From Candidatus Poseidoniales archaeon (GTDB lineage: Archaea > Thermoplasmatota > Poseidoniia > Poseidoniales > Thalassarchaeaceae), in contig QQRX01000007.1 in the NCBI GenBank assembly GCA_003602595.1, positions 1-43,321 on the forward strand: a stretch of DNA of 43,321 bases. The letters are read 5' to 3'. The first letter of the stretch is position 1. Every line of letters begins with the position of its first letter. The notes under the pieces were generated by a model. That model was not told the origin of the DNA and did not search any database. It saw only the letters and a program-made list of their open reading frames with translations. This document shows, in pieces, positions 9,612 through 17,284 of the stretch. The position numbers and the translations under genes are program-made.

Positions 9612-10790
9612 ATGGCTAGAACATTAATAATGACTGTTGATAGAGATAATGATTTAGGCGTTAAAGCTGGAATAAGAGGACCAGTAATAGGCAGAAAAAA
9701 TGCTTTAAATGCAGTTTTGAGATTAGGGATTGCAGATCCAGAAGAATCTGATACAAACGCAATTTTAGGAGCATTACATCACCATGATAAGATGGTAGAA
9801 AGTGCAAAGGGAAATGATGAATTAGAGATAGCGATATTAACGGGCGATGTAAGAGTTGGGCCACGTAGCGACAGAGCAATTGCAAGTCAATTAGAAGAAG
9901 TAATCAAGGAGTTTCAACCAGATTCAGCGGTTCTAGTAACTGATGGTGCTGATGATGAAGCATCTCTTCCAATAATAACCTCAAGAATAAGAGTAGATCA
10001 TATCGAAAAGATAATTGTAAGACAAAATAGAGGTATTGAAAGTACTTATTACTACATAATAAAAGCCGTTGAAGACCCAAGATGGCGTGCCAGATTGCTA
10101 GTACCAGTTGCAATATTCTTAATGCTTTTTGGATTGGGCCTGATGCTTCCTAATGGAACTGTAATTATTGGAGCAATGCCTTTGATAATTGGAATATGGG
10201 TTTTAGCAAAAGGACTAGGTTGGGAACAGCAATTAGACCGTTTGCTAAATGATATGCGAGAAAGTGCTACTGGGGGTATTTGGTCTTCTCTGTTGTGGGG
10301 ATTAGCAATTGTTTCTGTACTATTATCGGTTCTAACGGTTTGGCAAGTTCTCACTGGTTCTACATCAGAATTGAATGAATACGTGACTGAAAGTTATACA
10401 AGTATTGATGTATTTGATTTAGATGCAGTAAACAGAGATGCAGCGGTTTGGGTTATTGCACTAGATCAGGCACTTACATGGATAGTTGTATCTACTTTCT
10501 CTTTTGCACTTTCTTTAGGAGTACTAAGATGGAAGGAGGGGACATTTACAGGCAGGAGTTTGTTATTATTTGGCCTAGGAGGAGTAATTTATACTATTTC
10601 TAGGGCAATCATAGAAGTTCTATTAACTGAATTATCTGGAGACGATTATAGTTTAGCCTTTGGAGAAATATCAGATACTTGGTTTCTCCCAATTGTGGCT
10701 ACTGTTCTTTACTATCTATTAAGAACAGTAGTACAATCCTTTGAAGAAAATGATGAGACATTAAGTGCAAATAGATTTTGGGGTGTTTGA
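9612..10790 (+). CDS. DUF373 family archaeal membrane protein (392 aa)
   Basis: This belongs to the archaea-specific DUF373 family (PF04123); its biochemical role is unknown. The soluble N-terminal domain (residues 1-155) has M-T-V-D-R-D-N-D-L-G-x-K-A-G-I-x-G-P, A-D-P-E-E-S-D-x-N, L-T-G-D and V-T-D-G-A-D-D-E, a nucleotide- or metal-binding-like arrangement of aspartates. The C-terminal half contains about five to six transmembrane helices (near 160-180, 183-200, 222-245, 285-305, 315-340 and 352-370). The ATG is preceded by AGGTGTG (Shine-Dalgarno-like) a few bases upstream. It follows priL and is convergent with the ABC-F gene. DUF373 proteins are often near information-processing genes, but no function should be assumed. 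Confidence 0.9.
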   Translation: MARTLIMTVDRDNDLGVKAGIRGPVIGRKNALNAVLRLGIADPEESDTNAILGALHHHDKMVESAKGNDELEIAILTGDVRVGPRSDRAIASQLEEVIKEFQPDSAVLVTDGADDEASLPIITSRIRVDHIEKIIVRQNRGIESTYYYIIKAVEDPRWRARLLVPVAIFLMLFGLGLMLPNGTVIIGAMPLIIGIWVLAKGLGWEQQLDRLLNDMRESATGGIWSSLLWGLAIVSVLLSVLTVWQVLTGSTSELNEYVTESYTSIDVFDLDAVNRDAAVWVIALDQALTWIVVSTFSFALSLGVLRWKEGTFTGRSLLLFGLGGVIYTISRAIIEVLLTELSGDDYSLAFGEISDTWFLPIVATVLYYLLRTVVQSFEENDETLSANRFWGV

Positions 10791-10799
10791 TATTTTAAA

Positions 10800-12449
10800 C
10801 TATTTTTGTTTTTCTTTTCTTCTGATATAGTCAGAATAATTTCCCGGCCAAACAAAGAGGCTTCCATCTCCTTTTAATTCCCATATTGTATCACATACTT
10901 GATCTAAGAAATATCTATCATGGCTTACTGTAATTATTCCTCCATCGTATCCGATAAGGGCTTCTTCCAAGGCCTGCTTAGCGTCTGTATCCAAATGATT
11001 TGTTGGCTCATCTAATAAAAGCATATTATTCTCTTCTAATAATAAACATAGTAAAGCAACCCTTGCCCTTTCTCCACCACTTAATTTTGAAAGTTTAGTT
11101 TTGGCCATATCCGAGGTAAATTGAAATTGTCCTAACATAGATCTAAGGTTTGCATATTCCATTTTTGGTTTTAAAAATTGAATTTGTTCAATAGGAGTCA
11201 AATCAAAATTTAGTAGTCTATGATCTTGATGAAAATAACCTATTTGAACTCCGGGACGAATATCTATTTCTCCTGAGTCTAAACTCAATTCACCGTTGAT
11301 AATTCTTAATAATGTAGTTTTTCCTGCACCATTTGGACCTATTATGCCTATTTTCTGACCCCTTCTTACTCCAATATCTAGGCCCCTAATTATTGGATGT
11401 GAAAGACTATCAAATGACAAATGGGCTTTTTTAAAATCTAATACTTCTAAACTACTTTTTTCAGTAGCCTTCATATTAAATCTCAAAGGCTTTCTTAGAT
11501 TGGGCTTAATGGATTTTAACCATTTCAACTCACGTTGTGTTCGTAAAATCATTACATGTTTTTGAGAAACCGATTTATCATATTTATTGGAGCTTTTCAT
11601 CGATTGCATAGCACCTTTTAGCCTTTTCAACTCTTTTTGTGTCTTATCGATTCGGTCATTGAGGGTCTGTAGAAAAAGTTCTTTTTGCTTTAAAAAAGAA
11701 GTGTAATTACCATTGTACCCCCTTGTATGGGCATCTTGAACTTCAATAATATTATTACAGACTCTATCTAAAAAATATCTGTCATGGCTTACAATTAAGA
11801 GAGCTCCATTAAATTTAGTTAAAAAATTCTCAAGCCAATTCAAAGTCTGTAGGTCCAAATGATTTGTGGGCTCATCTAAGAAAAAAACATCTATTTCATT
11901 TAACCCAACCAATTGCCTTGCAAGTGCAACTTTTGCACGTTCACCACCTGATAGTAAAGAGAGTTGAATGTCTAATGGATGATGTTCCAAATCCAATGCT
12001 TTCAAAATTTCTTGGGCGTGTCCTGCGACATCTCCCCCTCCTGAGCGTGCCATGAGACTTTGTAACTCTTGATACCTATCCATATCGGGTTGCCAATCAC
12101 CTTCATAGAAGGAGGGTTGTGTCATTTTTTCTTCTAATAATGATATCTCGTCTTCAATTTCTTGAAATTGTCGTCCACGTCTATTAAGTTCTTCTCCTAA
12201 AGTGGCATTTTCGTCCAAATCTCTAATTTGTGTCAAAAATGCTAAACGAAGCCCCGCTGCAAAAGAAATATCGCCAAGGTCTTGATCTTGATTACTAATA
12301 GTACGTAATAGAGTGGTTTTTCCCGCGCCATTGTGTCCAACAATACCAATTCTATCTCCTTCATCTATACGTAAGTTAACTGATTCTAAAACTGTCAGGG
12401 GACCAAATGCACGATGGACCTCTTCAAGTCTAATCAATTCCCTGGCCAT
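10800..12449 (-). CDS. ABC-F family ATP-binding protein (ribosome-associated type)
   Basis: The protein has two complete nucleotide-binding domains and no membrane helices. Domain 1 has G-H-N-G-A-G-K-T-T (Walker A, about residue 38), L-S-G-G-E-R-A-K-V-A-L (signature) and F-F-L-D-E-P-T-N-H-L-D (Walker B). Domain 2 has G-P-N-G-A-G-K-T-T, L-S-G-G-E-R-A-R-V-A-L and L-L-L-D-E-P-T-N-H-L-D. The charged helical linker between them (about residues 230-320) is the P-site tRNA interaction motif region of Uup/EttA-like proteins. By family this acts in the cytosol on the ribosome, or in translation or antibiotic protection. Length (549 aa) is typical. ABC-F proteins are far commoner in bacteria and eukaryotes than in archaea, so an acquired gene is likely. 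Divergent from pcc1 with a 69-base gap. Confidence 0.93.
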   Translation of the reverse strand: MARELIRLEEVHRAFGPLTVLESVNLRIDEGDRIGIVGHNGAGKTTLLRTISNQDQDLGDISFAAGLRLAFLTQIRDLDENATLGEELNRRGRQFQEIEDEISLLEEKMTQPSFYEGDWQPDMDRYQELQSLMARSGGGDVAGHAQEILKALDLEHHPLDIQLSLLSGGERAKVALARQLVGLNEIDVFFLDEPTNHLDLQTLNWLENFLTKFNGALLIVSHDRYFLDRVCNNIIEVQDAHTRGYNGNYTSFLKQKELFLQTLNDRIDKTQKELKRLKGAMQSMKSSNKYDKSVSQKHVMILRTQRELKWLKSIKPNLRKPLRFNMKATEKSSLEVLDFKKAHLSFDSLSHPIIRGLDIGVRRGQKIGIIGPNGAGKTTLLRIINGELSLDSGEIDIRPGVQIGYFHQDHRLLNFDLTPIEQIQFLKPKMEYANLRSMLGQFQFTSDMAKTKLSKLSGGERARVALLCLLLEENNMLLLDEPTNHLDTDAKQALEEALIGYDGGIITVSHDRYFLDQVCDTIWELKGDGSLFVWPGNYSDYIRRKEKQK

Positions 12450-12518
12450 GAAACATCCGCGGGAAGAAGTTCAATATAATACCAGTACAAATCAAAAGAG
12501 GTAGCGCGTACGGAGTTC

Positions 12519-12764
12519 ATGGGAAGCACGGAAGTGGAAATAATTTGGAACGGTCCGAAGTCCCGCGCTGAATTACTACTTTCGGCTATTGCTCCAGATG
12601 ATCCTGAGTCCTTTTCATATGAAATAGTTGATTTAGATGAAACTTCTAGATTAATTATAAAAGTTATTTCTAAGAATTTAAACACAATTAGGTCAACAAT
12701 CGATGATATACTAGTTTGTTTAGCCGCAGCAAATACTAGCTTGGATGTAGTTGAAGAAAAATAA
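12519..12764 (+). CDS. pcc1: KEOPS complex subunit Pcc1
   Basis: An 81-residue protein matching the small dimerising Pcc1 subunit (PF09341) of the KEOPS complex, which helps Kae1 make the N6-threonylcarbamoyl-adenosine modification of tRNA. The pattern is a beta strand with V-E-I-I-W-N-G-P, a helix S-R-A-E-L-L-L-S-A-I-A-P-D, the E-S-F-S-Y-E-I strand, D-E-T-S-R-L-I-I-K-V-I, and a final helix N-T-I-R-S-T-I-D-D-I-L-V-C-L. That last helix corresponds to the conserved L-R-x-x-x-N-x-x-L end. Size and order of secondary structure fit well. A TATA-like AATATAATA lies at about 12473-12481, some 40 bases upstream of the ATG. It heads a plus-strand run with nadC and the phosphopantothenate synthetase. 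The assignment rests on pattern recognition in a short protein. Confidence 0.75.
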   Translation: MGSTEVEIIWNGPKSRAELLLSAIAPDDPESFSYEIVDLDETSRLIIKVISKNLNTIRSTIDDILVCLAAANTSLDVVEEK

Positions 12765-12805
12765 ACTATTTTACTGAAATAATTCGTACTATTGAAGATA
12801 GATGT

Positions 12806-13765
12806 ATGATACCGAGTAACATGGATGGCGTGCCACATGATCGTTCACATCTTCTTTGGGAAGGCGATATTGAAAATGGTTCGGCCACTCCTTTATTCCT
12901 GAAATCAATGGATGGATGGATAAATTCCATGATATTTGATGAACAAGGGGGTGGAAGCGGCCCTGAAAATATAATCAAAGGAAAAATAATATCCAAAGAC
13001 GAAGGTTTGCTTTGTGGAAAACCTATTGTAAATAGATTATTAGAAAAACATTTTAATGAATGTAAAATTTATTGGTATGTTAAAGAAGGAGAGGAAGTAG
13101 AAAAAGGGCAAGTAATTTTGGAAATAAAAGGAGTTGCAAAAGAAATCCTAAAAGTTGAAAGAATAATGTTGAATATTTTAGGAAATTTATCTGGTATTGC
13201 AACTAATACAAAAAAATGGGTTAATATGGCCCCACAAATAAAAATTGCCGCAACGCGTAAGACTGATTGGGGTTTGATGGATAAATGGGCAGTTAATGTA
13301 GGAGGAGGTTGTACTCATAGGCTAAATAGAAGTGATGCCGTTATGTTAAAAGAAAATGACTTTGCAGCGTATATGAAAGATAAAGAAGAATATCTGCAGA
13401 CAATTTCTAGAACTATTGATGAGCTAGATTTATCTAAGATTGATGATTTTATTATTGTAGAAGTGCAGAATATTGATGAGGTGATGATGGTTGTAAAGTC
13501 GTGGGAGAGAAAAATAGAGAATAATAATAATAAAATTATACTATTATTAGATAATATAGATGTCGATGCAGTCAAAGTGATATCTAGAAAATTGAAAAAA
13601 AATAAATTACGTGAATATTGTATTTTAGAAGCATCTGGGGGTATTGATTTTAATTCTTTAGAAGATTGGAACAATACAGATATTGAAGTTATTTCTTCTA
13701 GTAAATTGAATCGTGGAGTAAACCCGATTGATTTATCATTATTATTCGAAAAGGAGAGAATATGA
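12806..13765 (+). CDS. nadC: Nicotinate-nucleotide pyrophosphorylase (quinolinate phosphoribosyltransferase) family protein
   Basis: NadC converts quinolinate and PRPP into nicotinate mononucleotide in de novo NAD synthesis. The family framework is clear: G-x-I-I-S-K-D-E-G-L-L-C-G, V-K-E-G-E-E-V-E-K-G-Q-V-I, the E-R-I-M-L-N-I-L-G-N-L-S-G-I-A-T helix (about 125-140), A-A-T-R-K-T, A-V-N-V-G-G-G-C-T-H-R-L-N-R-S-D-A-V and M-L-K-E-N. Two deviations stand out: the usual T-R-K-T-x-P-G is T-R-K-T-D-W-G, and the usual K-E-N-H is K-E-N-D. Length (319 aa) is slightly above the normal ~280. Substrate preference could therefore be nicotinate or quinolinate. Its stop overlaps the ATG of the next gene (ATGA), indicating coupled translation with phosphopantothenate synthetase. 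Confidence 0.82.
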   Translation: MIPSNMDGVPHDRSHLLWEGDIENGSATPLFLKSMDGWINSMIFDEQGGGSGPENIIKGKIISKDEGLLCGKPIVNRLLEKHFNECKIYWYVKEGEEVEKGQVILEIKGVAKEILKVERIMLNILGNLSGIATNTKKWVNMAPQIKIAATRKTDWGLMDKWAVNVGGGCTHRLNRSDAVMLKENDFAAYMKDKEEYLQTISRTIDELDLSKIDDFIIVEVQNIDEVMMVVKSWERKIENNNNKIILLLDNIDVDAVKVISRKLKKNKLREYCILEASGGIDFNSLEDWNNTDIEVISSSKLNRGVNPIDLSLLFEKERI

Positions 13766-14556
13766 TGTCAGAAATACCAAAAAGTCATCCGAGATATAAT
13801 TCCTTGATCTCTAGAGAGAGATTGGTACAAGCTTCCAAAGATGGTCTTTTAGCAGAATCGGCTATGATTGCTCATGGAAGAGGGGAGGCTTTTGATTATC
13901 TTCTTGGTGAAAAAACTTCTGCTTCTGCTTTAAAATCAATTAAAGAAGTTGCAAAACGACTAAAAAGAGCAAAAAATCCTGTTATATCAATAAATGGTAA
14001 TACAGCGGTTTTAGCCGGAGAAGACCTAATAAAAATTGCAGCAACAATTTCCTGTCCAATTGAAATAAATATATATTACAGGACTCCCTTAAGAGTTTCA
14101 AAATTATTAAATTTGATGAATAAGTATAAACAAAAAATATCCAAAGAAGAGGCACCTGAAAAATGGAAAGCGGAAGAATGGGTAAGAAGAATAAACAGCG
14201 TTAAAATATTAGGTGAAAATTGTAAAGGTAAAATTATTGGATTGGAAGGACCTCGTTCAATATGTAGTTTAGACGGGATAGGAAAAGCAGATGTAGTATT
14301 AGTTCCTTTGGAAGACGGAGATCGTTGTGAAGCGCTTGTTGAGTTAGGTAAAGAAGTATTAGTAATTGATTTGAACCCACTTTCAAGAACAGCGAGAAAA
14401 GCCACAGTGACTATTGTAGATGAAGTTTCAAGAGCATCTAAACTATTATTAGAAGAAGTTTCTAATGTTGAAAGTGAAGATATTTCGTGGGATAACGATA
14501 AAGTATTAATGGATGCCTTAAAAATAATTTCTAATTCAGTAAACAGAATTAAATGA
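13762..14556 (+). CDS. 4-phosphopantoate--beta-alanine ligase (archaeal phosphopantothenate synthetase)
   Basis: This is the archaeal phosphopantothenate synthetase (COG1701, PF02006). It joins 4-phosphopantoate and beta-alanine using ATP, replacing bacterial pantothenate synthetase/kinase in CoA synthesis. Near-diagnostic blocks are S-H-P-R-Y-x-S-L-x-x-R-E-R-L-V (residues 7-22), A-H-G-R-G-E-A-F-D-Y-L-L-G-E (37-50), V-I-S-I-N-G-N-T-A-V-L (~72-83), I-N-I-Y-Y-R-T, A-D-V-V-L-V-P-L-E-D-G-D-R-C-E-A-L (~175-192) and I-D-L-N-P-L-S-R-T-A. The 264-residue length is normal. It starts inside the nadC stop (ATGATG; the second ATG at 13765 is also possible) and is convergent with rlmH with a 1-base gap. 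Confidence 0.95.
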   Translation: MMSEIPKSHPRYNSLISRERLVQASKDGLLAESAMIAHGRGEAFDYLLGEKTSASALKSIKEVAKRLKRAKNPVISINGNTAVLAGEDLIKIAATISCPIEINIYYRTPLRVSKLLNLMNKYKQKISKEEAPEKWKAEEWVRRINSVKILGENCKGKIIGLEGPRSICSLDGIGKADVVLVPLEDGDRCEALVELGKEVLVIDLNPLSRTARKATVTIVDEVSRASKLLLEEVSNVESEDISWDNDKVLMDALKIISNSVNRIK

Positions 14557-14557
14557 A

Positions 14558-14992
14558 TTAGGCTCTGTGATATGGGCTGCCTCGGATAATTTCAGTTGCC
14601 CTATACATTTGTTCTAATAATATACACGCTGCAATTTCATGAGGGAGTGTCATCATCGAAAGTGATATCTGTTGATTTGATACATTTTTCAATTTATAAC
14701 TAAATCCGTCAGGAGGGCCTATAGCAAAATTAACTGTATCGTTACTAAGTGATATTTTTGATATTAAATCAGATAATTCCTTACTTGTTTTCTGGACACC
14801 GTTTTCATCTAAAATTATTAAATCGCCTTTGAGAGTGGTTAAATATTTTTCATAATTATTATTATCTTTTTTATCAGAATAAATCTTAACCATTATTCCT
14901 TTAGAAGTTACTCTGCTAGAATAATCAGAGAATATTGATGCTAAATTCTTATCTTTTATTTTACCAAAAATGTGAACAATTATTCTACCCAC
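14558..14992 (-). CDS. rlmH: Ribosomal RNA large subunit methyltransferase RlmH (SPOUT family)
   Basis: RlmH N3-methylates pseudouridine 1915 in helix 69 of 23S rRNA using SAM. The C-terminal trefoil-knot signatures are visible: L-D-E-N-G (about residue 75), F-A-I-G-P-P-D-G-F (the usual I-G-G-x-x-G with two prolines), L-S-L-S-M-M-T-L-P-H-E-I, E-Q-M-Y-R-A-T-E-I, and the terminal S-P-Y-H-R-A. The open frame extends to a TTG at 15031 (157 aa). The GTG at 14992 gives a 144-residue protein whose first strand (G-R-I-I-V-H-I-F-G-K-I-K) aligns with the usual N-terminus, so it is preferred. The protein would act as a dimer on assembled 70S ribosomes. It is tail-to-tail with the phosphopantothenate synthetase gene. 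Confidence 0.9.
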   Translation of the reverse strand: MGRIIVHIFGKIKDKNLASIFSDYSSRVTSKGIMVKIYSDKKDNNNYEKYLTTLKGDLIILDENGVQKTSKELSDLISKISLSNDTVNFAIGPPDGFSYKLKNVSNQQISLSMMTLPHEIAACILLEQMYRATEIIRGSPYHRA

Positions 14993-15066
14993 AATTATAT
15001 CCAAAGGTTTCTGTGTAATAGAATTTCGCAAAGCATCAAGACTGAATACTCTTGCGAACCATCATT

Positions 15067-15387
15067 ATGAGTCGTTGGCGTCGTAGACGTAAACCTAAGC
15101 CCTTTGTGGAAGAACCCCATATGCGTGGTGCTAGGATGTGGTTACAAGATTTACGAGAGGTTTGTGAAAAATCTTTCAATAACCATACAGATGGGCAATT
15201 AAAAGTTAGGGAAATGCAGGTAGAATGGACTGCTGCAAATGAGATTGGAGAGGTTTCTGATTCGTTGCTTGAAGGGCTAAATAGGAGAGCTTTTAGACTC
15301 TTACAAGCCGATTCAATAGAATGGTTAGAATGGCTTGATAATGATAAATTTTGGAATCCGGGATGGAAAGGAGAAGTGTCAGAATAA
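15067..15387 (+). CDS. Small unknown protein with basic N-terminus (106 aa)
   Basis: No family is recognised. The protein begins S-R-W-R-R-R-R-K-P-K-P, a strongly basic tail that could bind nucleic acid or the membrane surface. It continues as a probably helical, tryptophan-rich acidic domain (W-L-Q-D-L-R-E-V-C-E, E-W-T-A-A-N-E-I-G-E, E-W-L-E-W-L-D-N-D). An upstream in-frame TTG at 15052 exists, but ATG 15067 is the natural start. Its TAA overlaps the ATG of the following membrane protein (TAATG), so the two are very probably co-translated. Codon usage is like its neighbours. Confidence 0.75.
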   Translation: MSRWRRRRKPKPFVEEPHMRGARMWLQDLREVCEKSFNNHTDGQLKVREMQVEWTAANEIGEVSDSLLEGLNRRAFRLLQADSIEWLEWLDNDKFWNPGWKGEVSE

Positions 15388-16094
15388 TGATCTCACTAAA
15401 CTTTTGGATACTATTTTATTTCCTGGTTGGAGGAGTTGTTATGTATTATAGTAGGTATCAACCATTCCCCGAAATTGGTGGAAGATTTGCCTTATTGATT
15501 ATTTTTTTCGGTATTATTTTTGCTATTTCAAGCACAGCACCAAGAGAGACGCTGGAGGAATTGCCAGCTTTGATTACCGTGATTGTGGGAAGTCTTGGTA
15601 TGGTTATTGGGGTAAGGCATATGGTAATTACAAAGCAAGATGTTATTTTAGCACCATTTGGAGGGTTGTTGTTGTGTATAGGTGCAATTGATTTGTTGAC
15701 CGTTGAATGGGTTAATTCATCCACTAATGAACAAATAATGTCATTCATAATGTCTTCTATAATTGTAATGTTAGAAATTTATCTCGCTTTTAGAGGTTTA
15801 GTGGTAGGCGTCCCGGGAATCTCATGGTCAAAATCTGGATTAAGACAAATAAAAAGAGGTTTAATTTATGGGAAAAATGGTGCAATCGAGCATTTCAAAA
15901 AATCATGGGACATGAATGATCCGTGGCTTAATACTATGAGTCATGCAGCATTGTTCTTAATATATGAAAAAATTGGAGATGAGGAAAGTAGTTCTGAACA
16001 TCTATTAGAATTAGAAAAGGCCGGAGGATGGTCTGCATTAGATGAATCTTGGACTGAAATAATAAAAAATTCACTTAGTGAAATTTCTTTGTAG
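15387..16094 (+). CDS. Membrane protein with C-terminal TPR-like region (235 aa), unknown function
   Basis: The start is the ATG of a TAATG overlap with the upstream small protein; an in-frame TTG at 15351 would lie inside that gene and is rejected. Residues 5-140 contain about five hydrophobic helices (near 5-22, 31-48, 60-78, 86-106 and 115-140). The soluble C-terminal ~90 residues (K-S-G-L-R-Q-I-K-R-G, then A-I-E-H-F-K-K-S-W, H-A-A-L-F-L-I-Y-E-K-I-G-D, S-S-E-H-L-L-E-L-E) have the spacing of tetratricopeptide-like repeats and probably face the cytosol. It has no recognised family. It lies just before the cobalamin adenosyltransferase gene, though a functional connection cannot be shown. Confidence 0.8.
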   Translation: MISLNFWILFYFLVGGVVMYYSRYQPFPEIGGRFALLIIFFGIIFAISSTAPRETLEELPALITVIVGSLGMVIGVRHMVITKQDVILAPFGGLLLCIGAIDLLTVEWVNSSTNEQIMSFIMSSIIVMLEIYLAFRGLVVGVPGISWSKSGLRQIKRGLIYGKNGAIEHFKKSWDMNDPWLNTMSHAALFLIYEKIGDEESSSEHLLELEKAGGWSALDESWTEIIKNSLSEISL

Positions 16095-16142
16095 CCATTG
16101 ACACGAACTATTCAAAATAACAACTGCTCTCGCAGATATGCA

Positions 16143-16757
16143 ATGGTTCGTATAACAAGAGTTCATACTGGAGGAGGGGATAAGGGAGAGACTTCACTTT
16201 TAGATGGTTCTAGAGTGAGTAAAGGAAATCCTAGAGTCGAAATGTATGGTACCATTGATGAATTGAATTCTCAACTTGGAATCGTTAGAATGGAATTAAA
16301 AAGATTCAACATAGCATCTGATGAAATAAAAAAATCTCTGGATATTGTTTTGGGACGAGTACAACAAGAGTTATTCGATATAGGAGGAGAATGTGCCTGT
16401 ACACCTGGAAAACTTCCATCAATGATGGTATTAATAGGTGAAGAAGAAGGAGATAAATTGGTTGATGAAATGAATGAATGGCTTGAAGATATAGAACCAT
16501 TAGAGTCGTTTATTATGCCAACTGGATCTGCACCTGTTGCAAGTTTACATGTTTCTCGTACTGTGGCTAGAAGAGCTGAAAGAATTGCTTGTTTGATGCT
16601 AGAAAATAATGGAAAAGAAGCGGTAAGAATTGAAATAATTTCTTATTTGAATCGTTTATCCGATTGGATGTTTGTTATGGGGAGATGGATAAGTGCAAAA
16701 TGTAAAGAAGAAGAGGTTTTATGGACGCCGCTTGGAATGAGAACAAAAGGCGATTAA
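16143..16757 (+). CDS. pduO: ATP:cob(I)alamin adenosyltransferase, PduO type
   Basis: The enzyme transfers the adenosyl group of ATP to cob(I)alamin to form adenosylcobalamin. Signatures of the PduO family are T-G-G-G-D-K-G-E-T-S-L-L-D-G (residues ~8-21), V-E-M-Y-G-T-I-D-E-L-N-S-Q-L-G, the helix V-S-R-T-V-A-R-R-A-E-R (~142-152), and Y-L-N-R-L-S-D-W-M-F-V-M-G-R near the C-terminus. The open frame runs up to a TTG at 16098. The family N-terminus fits ATG 16143 (M-V-R-I-T-R-V-H-T-G-G), giving 204 aa. It is the obvious supplier of coenzyme for the B12-dependent ribonucleotide reductase encoded at 27657-31298. Its TAA overlaps the stop of the convergent Nudix gene through a shared TTAA. Confidence 0.92.
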   Translation: MVRITRVHTGGGDKGETSLLDGSRVSKGNPRVEMYGTIDELNSQLGIVRMELKRFNIASDEIKKSLDIVLGRVQQELFDIGGECACTPGKLPSMMVLIGEEEGDKLVDEMNEWLEDIEPLESFIMPTGSAPVASLHVSRTVARRAERIACLMLENNGKEAVRIEIISYLNRLSDWMFVMGRWISAKCKEEEVLWTPLGMRTKGD

Positions 16758-17167
16758 ACTGGAAGTCCGGAATCGATTCTAAAAGCATAAACAGAATTAA
16801 TTATTTCTTTTTCCTGATCAAATGTTAGATGTTTTTTAGCATCATCAAAATTTAACCATAAATAATTGGTGTGTTCATGAGATAATGTAACATCCAATTC
16901 TTCAGTTTCCGCTAAATACCAGTATACCTCTTTAGAAATATCTTTTCCTTTTCGTTTAAATGTGTATTCTGTACGAGCGTCCCAGCCATCAACTATCACT
17001 ACTTCTTTTATCCCGGTTTCTTCTGTTAATTCTCTCAAAGCTGTATAGTGGTGGTTTTCATCTTGCTCCTCTATGTGGCCTTTTGGAAAACTCCAATGTC
17101 CTTGAGGATATTGAAGAAGTAGTATACTATCATAATTAATCAATATAAATCCACATGAGGTTTCCAT
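16754..17167 (-). CDS. Nudix hydrolase, Ap4A-hydrolase-like
   Basis: A 137-residue single-domain Nudix protein, probably hydrolysing diadenosine tetraphosphate or a related nucleotide. The N-terminus (S-C-G-F-I-L-I-N-Y-D, then Q-Y-P-Q-G-H-W-S-F-P-K-G-H-I-E) is typical of asymmetrical Ap4A hydrolases. The Nudix box follows as G-H-I-E-E-Q-D-E, N-H-H-Y-T-A-L and R-E-L-T-E-E-T-G-I; the spacing from the first glycine to the glutamate is one residue longer than the classical box. The catalytic R-E-x-x-E-E is intact. A later E-V-Y-W-Y-L-A-E strand and L-x-F-D-D-A-K end complete the fold. It is convergent with pduO, overlapping by 4 bases, and divergent from the DHH gene. Confidence 0.88.
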   Translation of the reverse strand: METSCGFILINYDSILLLQYPQGHWSFPKGHIEEQDENHHYTALRELTEETGIKEVVIVDGWDARTEYTFKRKGKDISKEVYWYLAETEELDVTLSHEHTNYLWLNFDDAKKHLTFDQEKEIINSVYAFRIDSGLPV

Positions 17168-17284
17168 GACTCTGCCGAAGAGAAGGTTACGTATCGTAAT
17201 TTTCTATAAATGATTAAAAAATATAAATATTATTTCTTATTCGTTCAAAAAAAATACTGTAATTATAATCATGATGTGTAAAAG

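Noticed and set aside
12434-12838. 134-residue minus-strand open frame
   Set aside because: It covers all of pcc1 antisense and runs into the ABC-F gene start; low-complexity Ser/Thr/Phe content and no recognisable motifs, so it is a shadow of pcc1.
15351-15386. TTG-initiated N-terminal extension of the membrane TPR protein
   Set aside because: It lies wholly inside the upstream small gene; the TAATG overlap start at 15387 is the normal coupling arrangement.
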